A DNA stretch of 64,000 nucleotides from Synaphobranchus kaupii. Its lineage: Eukaryota; Chordata; Actinopteri; Anguilliformes; Synaphobranchidae. Made by a program: the position numbers and the translations under genes. The notes under the pieces are model-generated. The model searched no databases and had not been told where the DNA came from. It worked only from the letters and a program-made list of their open reading frames with translations. Shown in pieces: positions 56,401-64,000 of this stretch. Location: positions 36,842,457 through 36,906,456 of the forward strand of contig CM056377.1 of assembly GCA_029718625.1 (NCBI GenBank), read 5' to 3'. Numbering within the stretch: position 1 is the first letter of the stretch; each line of letters begins with the position of its first letter.

Positions 56401-59400
56401 ATATTCATTGGTCCAATTACTTTTCATCCCCTAAAATGGGGGGGGGGGGGGCTGTGTATAAAAATGGCTATAATTGCTACACGGTTCACCCGATATGGAT
56501 GAAAAAACCTTCAAATTAAAGCTGAAAGTCTGCACATTAACCTCATCATCACTGTTCCATTTCAAACCCAATGTTCTGGAGTACAGAACCAAAACAACAA
56601 AAATTGTGTCACTGCTCAAATACATTCCGTCCCCACTACTTAAAGTTTGTCCAAAAACTTTATTACATTTCGTCTTCGTTTTTTATTTTTTAATCAACGA
56701 AGGTGGGTTTTTATTTAGTTATGGTCTCGTGTTCGTCACCATATACAAGTAAAGCTGGTGGAACAAAATACAAAAAAAGGTTACAGCCCTTTGTACGCAA
56801 TCCACTCCTTACCTTCTCACCGTCCTTGAAGAACAGCAAGGTGGGGTATCCGCGCACTTGATTTTCGGAGCAGACCTCATAGTGTTGAGTGCAATCCACC
56901 TGCAGAAATATGTGCGATAATCAAACTCAGTTCCAGGCTGACAAACCAGCCCTCAGGCACAGAGTCAACAGATGATATTTACACTCTTTATCATAGACTA
57001 ATTTGCTTGGCAGGTGCCAAAGTAAAATGCTCCGTTTACACAAGGGCAGCAGCCAAATTGCTCCAGAGGAACATCACTCTCTGCCGCTCATTGCCTGACG
57101 GCTATGTGTCCTGGCTGCACAGGTGCCATAGGTCCATTACCGTACCGCTGCTTCTCCAGCAGTGCTGGCTGACCCACCTTGCCAATCCTGACATTGTCCG
57201 AGTGCTCGAATGTGTTGGCCAGCTGCTCCCACGTTGGAGCCATCGCTTTGCAGTGACCACACCAGGGGGCAAAGAACTTGACAAAGTGGTAACCTAGGGA
57301 AACAAACATTAAACAATGTACACATTACAAGTGGGTGGTGCATATGGTCTACATACATCAAAATTACACCCTTTAACTAATTACTCAAACTACTGTGCAG
57401 CTGCTAGGCAAGTATATACTTTTGTAATATCTCAGATTATGGTTGGATCAAGGGTTAAGGAAAGTAGTACAGTTACAACGCAACAAACATACACTAGTAA
57501 ATATAGGGCAGCTTGATATATTCACAACACTGATAATACCAACATGGACAACTCTAGATTTGTAATTTCCATCTGACAATTATGAATGTTATGGTCCATA
57601 AAATGAGATGTCAATGCACAAGTAAGGACCTAGGATAAAGCCAAGTCAACAGACAGACATTCACATATATCGGGCTCAAAATGGATGAAATATAAAACTA
57701 TGGCCAAAAAATACATTTGAAATGAATAGTATGTAAACATTTTGGTGGCATCAGAACAACATTTAATACACAAATATCAATTAAAACGCCTATTCTGTTA
57801 CCTTTAGTGACGTGGCCCTTGAAGTTGGCAGCAGTGAGGTCATACATGCCCTGTTTTGGCTCAGGGGCTTTGGGTGGCTCAAGTTCGCTTTCGGGCTCCT
57901 GGACTCCACAGAGATACAAAATTGCATGAAAGCATCTATTCATCTACCCAACACCTCGGGTCCTCATTGCAACATCATTGATCCGTTTTCCACATGTCTG
58001 TATAGTATGCATTGCTGGAACAGGAATGGAATAAATCTAAAGGGTTATCCCTTTGTTGAAGAATGACAACAGGTTGAGCTGCTGCTTGTGTCCTCTTGGA
58101 TTTTTGAGTAATCAGACTGCACCAGCAAAAGAGAGTAAGCAGTCAATGAGGTAGTGTGGCCCTGCCCTCTAGGAACCTTCTATACTACATCATCCCATGT
58201 GAATTAGGTGGTGACATATTACAAGTGCAGCCCTCCGATTCATATTTCATTTTCCATTACACATACTCTGGATGCAGAAGAATACGTGTAGAAATAATGC
58301 ACACTCCCAAAAGTTATCCTACAAATGCCTGCAGATAAATGAAAGTTTGGCTTGTTTTACAGTACTGCCCTTCTTGAAATGGGGCATATTAATTCATATT
58401 ATAATGATGACCCACCAGTTATACTTGAGCTAATCATACTTGTGTTGATTACAAAAAGACAGCATTAAAAGGCTAGTCTTGTTGTCTTGTTGGTAGTCTC
58501 ATCTGTGATAACTTTGTATTTTCCAGACTTACGTCAGGTTCGCCATCCAGTGTCTTCAGCATCCAGGACTCCAATGACTCCATGTCCCTTGATCCCTGGT
58601 ATTTCACAGACTCTAGTTCAGGCCTAAACAGCTTCAGTCTAGAACACAACAAAGATGTTTGTTTGTAGTGCATGACATTACACTTTGCCTGGAGAATTAC
58701 TCAGTCCTTTCACATTACACCAATCTTACAATTAACAATTTTTTCAATTATGTTTTATTTCTACTGGAGGAATGGAGGTAAAACATTCCACTGGAAAATA
58801 AATCATAGAAATAGACCAAGTCAACAGGTCTAACCCTTATTTTTGGGAGTGTAGTTATAACCGGTATCATAACCAGTAGCAACACTACCATCAGCAGTAT
58901 GCTTTATAGCTGGTTAATGTACAACTATAATTAACAGATTTATAACAGAGTCATAACAGATTTGGAGGCCTCTTGTCAATTGCCATGTACCTAGTTACAA
59001 GGAAGGAAATAACACTCCTAAAACAAAGTTTGGGCTATTCCAGGTCTTATTATAAGCAGGTCAGTACCCTGTGGGGAATGCAGTCACAATCACCTGCTTC
59101 TAGTAAAACCTGGAAAGGCTTAAGCTGCTACACACTGGGAGTATGCCTACACTTCAATACCTGCAGTTGCTTGAAAAAGGAAAAAATATAACCTCATACG
59201 TAATAGGCCTAATTATTAGTGCAGTTAAAATTACCATTAGTATTCAGTTTCCTGTACCCAAACATTGAAACATTTCTAAAGAGAATGACTTGCTTCATAA
59301 GATATATTTTATATTTACAACTAATAAAAAGAACAACAAGACTAGCACTCGAGTTACTTCAACTATGATTTTCTGCTGTGTCATTGAAAACTTTTGAATG

Positions 59401-62097
59401 AAAACATTTCAAAACACTGAATAAGTCTGATACTGTTCCGAACAATGCTTTCTTGAACAAATTGTTGGTTAAAGCAATGAGTTGTATACACTTCAAACTA
59501 GCATCTTGTCTCAAAGTAGTCTATATATGTTCAGGTTTAAGCTGGTTGTAAGAGCTATGGCCTTTGAAAGAAGTGACGTCACCAATATTAGGCTGATTAA
59601 GGCTACACATCCATAATGAGAAGACAGACAAATATGGTGGCTCCAAGATGCTGCCCGTTCAATACCGGAACACTGTAATGAATATAATAAAACACTAATG
59701 GATTTTAGATTGATTGATTCACAATTTCACACTGCGTCATCCTACAATAACTGTATACGAGCGCCAGAGAGAGAAATATGAAAAGTGCAGCTATCTTAGA
59801 AAGGGCAGCAGCATGCAGGCATATTAAATTACTGGGTCACAATATGATATTATATTTTAGATTTTGGGATGGCCGCTAGATAAAAGCTAGTGGCATCCCA
59901 AAGAAACAAAGTGACACATTTGTCTTTACTGCAGTTTTTCAAAGCAGCAGTGATAGGGGTGCTCAAAGTTACTCACTAACATTTCTCGTTGTGCTAATAA
60001 GAGCATGATTATTTAATTTTTTTAAATTTATTTTTATTAACTTTGATGCTAGAGGGGAATTATGAATATTTCTACCACCATTTGGAATGCAGTTTGAAGA
60101 CATGACTATTACAATAGGTTAACAAGTCTATTACTTTGCAGTACAATAATAGTTTTGGAGTTCCTCAGAAACGGGACAGTCTGCAAAGTACATAAGCCCT
60201 TTGCTGAAATTTTCACAGGCAATTTTAAATAAAAGTATAAAAGCACTTTACCTCTTACTTTACAATACAAAAAATAAACCCCCAGCAAACTGCAAGCATC
60301 CTGACAGATTATTACAGCAGAGCTTTAAGGTCTGTTGACTCCCAATCCTTGTACTTTTCCTGGGATTATATTCTTTGCTGTCTAGGACAACACTCCATAA
60401 TTCTGACCAGTGCATAACATTATCTAACCCCCAGCATGTGCAGCCAGGAATGAAAGCAAACAAAGAATGATTTTCAATAGGCGCCACTTACGTGGGGTAC
60501 CCCCGTACTCCATGGTCTGAACAGAACTTGGTGTCCTTTGTGCAGTCCACCTTAACAACATATGCGGGTGGTGCATCCATGTTGTTGTATTTGTCTGCCA
60601 GCTGGTTCCATGTACCCTGAAGCCTTTGGCAGTGGCCACACCTGCACAAACAATGCAGATTATATTATATGGCACTGTATCAACCTTCAGCACCTTTCAA
60701 TTCCGGGACTTATCATGCTTATCAAAGAAAGGAAGAAATAACATGAAATTTATGGAGAAATGTAACTCTTTCTTGAGTGATGCATGTACAAGCCAAGTTT
60801 CAAATAATGTTAGCTACTATTTGGGCAATTATATTTTTTCAATGACTAACTTGTATTGTCTGAAATGAGAGTAGCTAATACACTGGTTTTTGTTTTGTAC
60901 ATTCACAACCATGGCATAAATTAACTTCATTTTTAAAAGCTGGTTAATGTGGATTTTGAACATCAATGGAAAAAACCAATATGTTACTTTTAAATGGACT
61001 GAATATAACCGCACAACTCAATAATGACTTAGAGAGCTTATAAGTAGGTAACTAAAAGTTTTAGCTAACGTTAATCATCAACTAATACTAGGCCTTCTAC
61101 CACCTTGACTTAAACAGCTCCGTAACGTTAATTAGTCTACAGAAAAATACCAAGCGATCTAAAGTTAGCGAGATAAACTGAGGATCCGCTCTGTATAATT
61201 AAGTACAGCTAACAACTAGCACAACTAACGTTAGTCTCGTACGATACATATCAAACTTAGTAACGTTAACGTAAGTTGTACAGACAATGGCTAAGTAGCC
61301 GGTCAAGATTATAACGTTATACTAACGTTTCACAACGAATAGATTTAGCTATGACCATACTGGCAGTATCCACCAGGGTTGGTTAGCTACGTCAGTATTT
61401 GCCACGTAAGCGACAAGTTCCCGTAGCGTTACATTATCCTGAAGTTACCCCCCCCCCCCCCCCCCTTTCAGTTATACATCAATCTAGGTTACTATTTACG
61501 TAACGTTACAAAAAGGCATTACAAAGATAGCGCTTATAATTTACGAATTCCTCTGTCATGCACTAGATGGCTCAGTAACTACTCAGCTATCTAGCGAACT
61601 AAGTTGCGTGGCTGTACCGATATAATCAGTTTAGTGAAGACTCGTTAGCTAGTTCTCTGGCAGGCAAGCTAGCCAACAAGCTCCAATTACAATCTTCAAG
61701 AAATTCCTGGCCTAAAACCTAAAAGTATCAATAATTATAGCTAGTTAGGTTTCCACTGACAAACCAATTGCAATCTAACGTTAGCCGAAAGTTAATTAAT
61801 AAGCCACCAAAATGTTACACGGAATCCAATGCAAAAACCACATCATAAGTTACATAGTGCCAACTGGCTATTGAAAACTCCTCTAACCGTGAAAACTTCC
61901 AGGACTTACCAGGGAGCGAAGAACATAACGAAGTGGGGAGCGGTGGGAATGGCATGGTTAAACATTTCCACCGTATACGTATGTTTCGCGTGCTCATCTT
62001 CTTCAGCTTCATCATCACAAGACGCGGTGCTAAAAAGTAATGTGCAATAAATTACACTAAGCAGAAAGTATGGGTTATGCAAAGATTTTGAGGCCAT
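50279..62097 (-). CDS. txndc5: Thioredoxin domain-containing protein 5 (ER protein disulfide isomerase)
   Basis: Catalyses disulfide formation and exchange in secretory proteins in the ER lumen. The ten exons on the minus strand are 62097-61910, 60641-60492, 58638-58533, 57898-57802, 57293-57178, 56899-56813, 54882-54739, 53691-53609, 52577-52448 and 50401-50279. All introns are GT-AG, and the 1224-bp coding sequence is divisible by three. The product of 407 residues has a signal peptide (about 1-26) and an acidic segment. Three thioredoxin domains follow, with active sites WCGHC at 63-67, 191-195 and 324-328 and cis-proline motifs RGYPT at 109-113, 235-239 and 369-373. Acidic, Pro-rich linkers (149-164, 274-296) separate them, and a C-terminal RDEL serves as ER-retrieval signal. 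Human TXNDC5 has the same three-domain plan at 432 residues. The start ATG sits in ACCATGG. It is convergent with bmp6. Confidence 0.96.
50598..51140 (-). mobile_element. Tc1-like transposon, 543 bp, internally deleted
   Basis: Perfect termini CACTGCCTGGCCAAAAAAAA and their inverse ending at 51140 are flanked by TA (50596-50597 and 51141-51142). The minus strand encodes a transposase fragment: [36 protein letters not shown] and MNWPPES. This is the middle and second-Asp part of the Tc1 DDE domain; the DNA-binding half and the end of the domain are lost. It lies in txndc5 intron 9. The intact identical ends suggest fairly recent movement driven by another copy. Confidence 0.93.
52065..52410. 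mobile_element. Possible hAT-type MITE carrying a minisatellite
   Basis: The left edge CAGGGCTTCTCAACCCTGAT has the wording of fish hAT-type MITE ends. A degraded inverse may be CCGGTGGCCCTTCTGGAAAT near 52376. No target duplication was resolved. Confidence 0.35.
52131..52365. repeat. 79-bp minisatellite, three copies
   Basis: ATAAGGGCGTTAGGGGCGTT starts at 52141, 52220 and 52299, a period of exactly 79 bp. Copies one and two differ at few positions (TGGATC/TGATC-type changes), and the third has lost about 8 bp in the AATTAA segment. It lies in txndc5 intron 9, just downstream of exon 9. Confidence 0.93.
52448..52577 (-). CDS. txndc5: txndc5 exon 9 (domain 3 active site)
   Basis: Encodes [20 protein letters not shown] and [20 protein letters not shown] to RFS. 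The first base completes the tryptophan codon split by the intron. The donor is TCC|GTGAGT. Confidence 0.96.
52578..53608. other. txndc5: txndc5 intron 8, nothing recognised
   Basis: AT-rich intron. A 180-codon minus-strand frame crosses it but is Phe/Leu/Ser-rich low-complexity sequence and is not taken as a gene. Confidence 0.5.
53609..53691 (-). CDS. txndc5: txndc5 exon 8 (start of domain 3)
   Basis: 83 bp, encoding [20 protein letters not shown] and FIKFYAPW, with W split TG|G at the donor TG|GTAAGA. Confidence 0.95.
54078..54495. mobile_element. TTAA-flanked MITE with 28-bp inverted ends
   Basis: The element (54082-54491, 410 bp) lies between TTAA copies at 54078-54081 and 54492-54495. 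Inverted ends are AGGTTGTATCAGCGATTTTG and onwards through GGTG, perfectly mirrored at the right. TTAA targets are used by piggyBac and Kolobok transposons. No coding capacity. It sits in txndc5 intron 7. Confidence 0.9.
54739..54882 (-). CDS. txndc5: txndc5 exon 7 (end of domain 2 and linker)
   Basis: 144 bp, encoding [20 protein letters not shown] followed by the Ala/acidic/Pro linker ending EEPAKEE. The donor is GAG|GTAGTG. Confidence 0.94.
55814..56637. mobile_element. Foldback element with 180-bp inverted arms and captured palindromic core
   Basis: Left arm 55814-55996 (starting CAGTGGGGATGGAAAGTATT) and right arm about 56438-56637 are inverted copies flanked by TA. Both include ACACAATTTTTGTTGTTTTGG on one strand or the other. 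Between them, 56055-56350 repeats the core of the 15.3-kb foldback and is itself partly palindromic. A run of 14 G lies at 56438-56451. Located in txndc5 intron 6. Confidence 0.85.
56055..56350. repeat. Palindromic core shared with the 15.6-16.2-kb foldback
   Basis: Matches 15592-16209 in order: ATCAAAAGACTC and GATATCTTATTT, AATGGATCTCTATGGG, GGTTGGCCAAATGGCT, CATCAAGGGTCTGAGGTATCA, CATGTCTGGCAGCAGAGTG, TTTGATACCTCAAACCCTTG. The outer right part is lost here. Confidence 0.85.
56813..56899 (-). CDS. txndc5: txndc5 exon 6 (domain 2, cis-proline loop)
   Basis: 87 bp, encoding [20 protein letters not shown] and LLFFKDGEK. The acceptor is TTTCTGCAG and the donor AAG|GTAAGG. Confidence 0.97.
57178..57293 (-). 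CDS. txndc5: txndc5 exon 5 (domain 2 active site)
   Basis: 116 bp, encoding [20 protein letters not shown] and [18 protein letters not shown]. The active site is not split by an intron here, unlike domains 1 and 3. The donor is AAG|GTGGGT. Confidence 0.97.
57294..57801. other. txndc5: txndc5 intron 4, nothing recognised
   Basis: 0.5 kb, AT-rich, no motif seen. Confidence 0.6.
57802..57898 (-). CDS. txndc5: txndc5 exon 4 (linker and start of domain 2)
   Basis: 97 bp, encoding [20 protein letters not shown] and [12 protein letters not shown], phase 1 out. The acceptor is GGAGTCCAG and the donor AAAG|GTAACA. Confidence 0.95.
58533..58638 (-). CDS. txndc5: txndc5 exon 3 (end of domain 1)
   Basis: 106 bp, encoding [20 protein letters not shown] and [15 protein letters not shown]. 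The acceptor is GTGTTCTAG and the donor GAC|GTAAGT. Confidence 0.95.
58639..60491. other. txndc5: txndc5 intron 2, nothing recognised
   Basis: 1.85 kb, AT-rich, without a repeat edge that I could define. Confidence 0.5.
60492..60641 (-). CDS. txndc5: txndc5 exon 2 (domain 1 active site)
   Basis: 150 bp, encoding [20 protein letters not shown] and [20 protein letters not shown] to RGYP. The first base completes the split tryptophan codon. The acceptor is GTTTGTGCAG and the donor AC|GTAAGT. Confidence 0.96.
60642..61909. other. txndc5: txndc5 intron 1, with a C run
   Basis: 1.27 kb holding 18 consecutive C at 61448-61465 and many ACGTTA-type words. No exon was seen. Confidence 0.5.
61910..62097 (-). 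CDS. txndc5: txndc5 exon 1 (signal peptide, start of domain 1)
   Basis: 188 bp. The ATG at 62097-62095 lies in ACCATGG, preferred over an in-frame ATG 18 bases upstream because of this context and because [20 protein letters not shown] begins a standard signal peptide. Then come an acidic DDEAEEDE stretch and the first thioredoxin strand up to VMFFAPW, with W split TG|G at the donor TG|GTAAGT. Confidence 0.95.
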
Positions 62098-62290
62098 GGT
62101 CCTTAACGTAGGCAACCGGTCTAATGCAGCAATCAGACAGTGATCACTGCAAGCTATACGGAAAGCCCAGCGTTCAGTTTAATTCAGCGCTGCCGGGTTT
62201 CACTACCGTGGTGCCGTAAAGTGGCTTGTTGTGTGGCAACAGGGCCTAGTGACGTCAGGACCGAAACATACCTCACGCAAATACGCGATC
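62098..62290 (-). promoter_or_regulatory. txndc5: Probable txndc5 promoter region with a CRE-like site
   Basis: The region lies directly upstream of the start codon and contains the palindrome TGACGTCA at 62250-62257, the consensus for ATF/CREB-type factors. No complete ER-stress element (CCAAT-N9-CCACG) was found nearby. Promoter location is inferred. Confidence 0.35.
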
Positions 62291-63470
62291 GTGGACGCTT
62301 CCAGCTACGCGAACAGTTTTTCTTTTCCAATGACATTTGTGAAAGACAAACGAAAGCACATATCGAACAGGAAAGTTATTTACTGTTGTTGACTGCTATA
62401 GCGTCCCTCGCTGCAACGCTCAGATTTGTCTTTCCTATGTTTCGGCCCTAAGAACAGAGATGTTCCTAAGCGCTCTGTGGTAGGACTTAATTATCTGAAC
62501 AAAAACGTCTCCGACGTAAAAAAAAAAAAAAAGCCTAGTTACTCACGCATAGCCTACATAGCGCTGTCTATAAGTCCTTAATTCCAACTTGCAAAAACTA
62601 GGCCTGCCTTTAAAAGTATTGATATCAAAATGTGGCCAAGTTACAACTAACAATGTTGCCTATCGTAGCTCACACTAAATAAACTAGCTCTATTCCAAAG
62701 CAATGCTATCCAAACTTTCCTAAATTATTTAATGCAACTTGGCCCTGTGTTTCTTCACACAGAAGAAAGTGTGAAGTGTGAGATTAAAACATGTAGCCAA
62801 TGGCATTTTTACATTAATGCAAGAACACGATGTTAACCAGATGATATTCTGCGTTGAAACTTTTTTCTTTGCTTGACAAATGGCCATGGGATGCCCGTTC
62901 CCATAACGTTAGCTAGCCTATTGCATTACTGTCGTGGTGTCCAGTGACTGAATTGTTTAACAGGCTACAAGTGAACAGTTAATATTGTAAACGTGTCTTT
63001 GCCTTTGCAATAAAAAAACATTCTTACATGAGAAAACCAGAACATGTGCACACTGTTTGAGTCCAAAATGAAATTACACTTTAATATCAACCGGGCGAGG
63101 TACGAACACACATCTCTCGCAATAATGCTTGATGCTAACCAGAAGACCAAAGGGGATCACGTGATATATGCCATTTGTCAGTGTCGGTCTGACTTTCACC
63201 ATTTCACTGTAGTACAAGTGAAATAGGCTACAAGTCTTTTGCCTTTTTTTCCGGTAGTTAAATTAAAAGTGTTTGCAGCTACATTATCTGCAGAGTAGCG
63301 TAGACTAGGCTAGAGCCACATTCAGAGGCTATTGTTTTTTTATTTAAAAAAAAAAGTGACTAACCATGAATCAGATATGTTTGGGGAAATGGCGGTTTAT
63401 AAATCCGATCTCTTAAAGGATTGCAGCTTATAGGAGGCTATTATCAATTCTTAATGTAGGCCATTATCCA
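62291..63470. other. Upstream of txndc5, nothing recognised
   Basis: 1.2 kb without identifiable exon or repeat. Confidence 0.45.
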
Positions 63471-63905
63471 TCCATTATCCATTAACCTGCTTAATTCCTG
63501 GTCAGGGTCGCGGGGGGTGCTGGATCCTATACCAGCATGCATCGGGCGAGAGGCAGGAATACACCCTGGACAGGCCACCAATCCATCACAGGGCACACAC
63601 ACCATTCACTCACACACACACACTCATACACACACTCATACTCATACACACACTCATACACACACACTCATACACACACTCATACTCATACTCATACTCA
63701 TACCTATGGGCAATTTTGAGTCTCCAATTAGCCTAACCTGCATGTCTTTGGACTGTGGGAGGAAATGGGAGTACCTGGAGGAAACCCACGCGGACACGGG
63801 GAGAACATGCAAACTCCACACAGAAAGGCCCTCGGCTGGGATTCAAACTCGCTACCTTCTTGCTGTGAGGCGACAGTGCTAACCACTGCACCACCGTGCC
63901 GCCCT
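63470..63905 (+). mobile_element. Dispersed fish repeat (probable LINE 3' end) with internal microsatellite
   Basis: The sequence runs through GGTCAGGGTCGCGGGGGGTG, ATACACCCTGGACAGGCCAC, CATGTCTTTGGACTGTGGGA, GGAGAACATGCAAACTCCAC and CTAACCACTGCACCACCGTG. This series is very common in teleost genomes. I believe it is the 3' region of an RTE-type LINE, but the class is from memory. A CA/CATA microsatellite lies at 63594-63703. Confidence 0.7.
63594..63703. repeat. (CA)n/(CACTCATA)n microsatellite
   Basis: CA units and CTCATA units alternate within the dispersed repeat, at the position where its other copies also tend to be simple. Confidence 0.85.
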
Positions 63906-64000
63906 AGGCTATTATCGTAAACTCTTAATTTTCCTAGTAGTTAATTTTATGGTGACATTGTGTTATGTGTAAAAAGGATAAAGTGAGCAGAGCTGAAGTG

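Noticed and set aside
57088..57309. Minus-strand frame continuing past IGK into [10 protein letters not shown]
   Set aside because: The part after IGK is intron read-through; the donor AAG|GTGGGT joins instead to exon 6 starting VDCTQHYEV.

Overview
The window is vertebrate nuclear DNA, almost certainly from a teleost fish. It holds split genes with GT-AG introns, and its interspersed repeats are of types common in fish: Tc1-like, hAT and TTAA-target DNA transposons and L2-like LINEs. There are long CA/GT microsatellites and no operon-like packing. I see no rRNA, tRNA or CRISPR array. The species cannot be named from this sequence alone.

Three protein-coding genes are supported. (1) About 8.5-10.5 kb, plus strand: the last two coding exons of a crotonase-family (enoyl-CoA hydratase/isomerase-like) gene; its earlier exons are not recognised and probably lie upstream of the window. 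(2) 14.7-47.2 kb, plus strand: a complete seven-exon bmp6 gene (TGF-beta superfamily ligand) with a 19.6-kb first intron. All splice junctions and phases fit, but exon 1 carries one surplus base that breaks the reading frame. (3) 62.1-50.3 kb, minus strand: a complete ten-exon txndc5 gene (ER protein disulfide isomerase with three CGHC thioredoxin domains and a C-terminal RDEL), 407 codons. bmp6 and txndc5 converge tail to tail, as they do in human 6p24, which supports both assignments.

The rest is intron and intergenic DNA rich in transposon relics. They include a minus-strand L2-like LINE with a decayed reverse transcriptase (0.8-2.5 kb), Tc1 fragments (4.9-5.4 kb), a 1.2-kb foldback palindrome with Tc1-type ends (15.3-16.5 kb), a 2.6-kb hAT element with a perfect 8-bp target duplication (17.05-19.65 kb), a 554-bp hAT MITE with its own 8-bp duplication (31.8-32.3 kb), a LINE remnant (32.7-33.5 kb), a 543-bp deleted Tc1 (50.6-51.1 kb), a 410-bp TTAA-flanked MITE (54.1-54.5 kb) and a second foldback (55.8-56.6 kb). 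The second foldback carries a relative of the core of the first. Three minisatellites (units of about 30, 44/54 and 79 bp) and many microsatellites are also present.

No clearly novel biological system was found. The observations most worth checking are the one-base frame break in bmp6 exon 1, the long hairpin-forming palindrome in bmp6 intron 1 and its relative in txndc5 intron 6, and a minisatellite that appears to supply the splice acceptor of the last crotonase exon.
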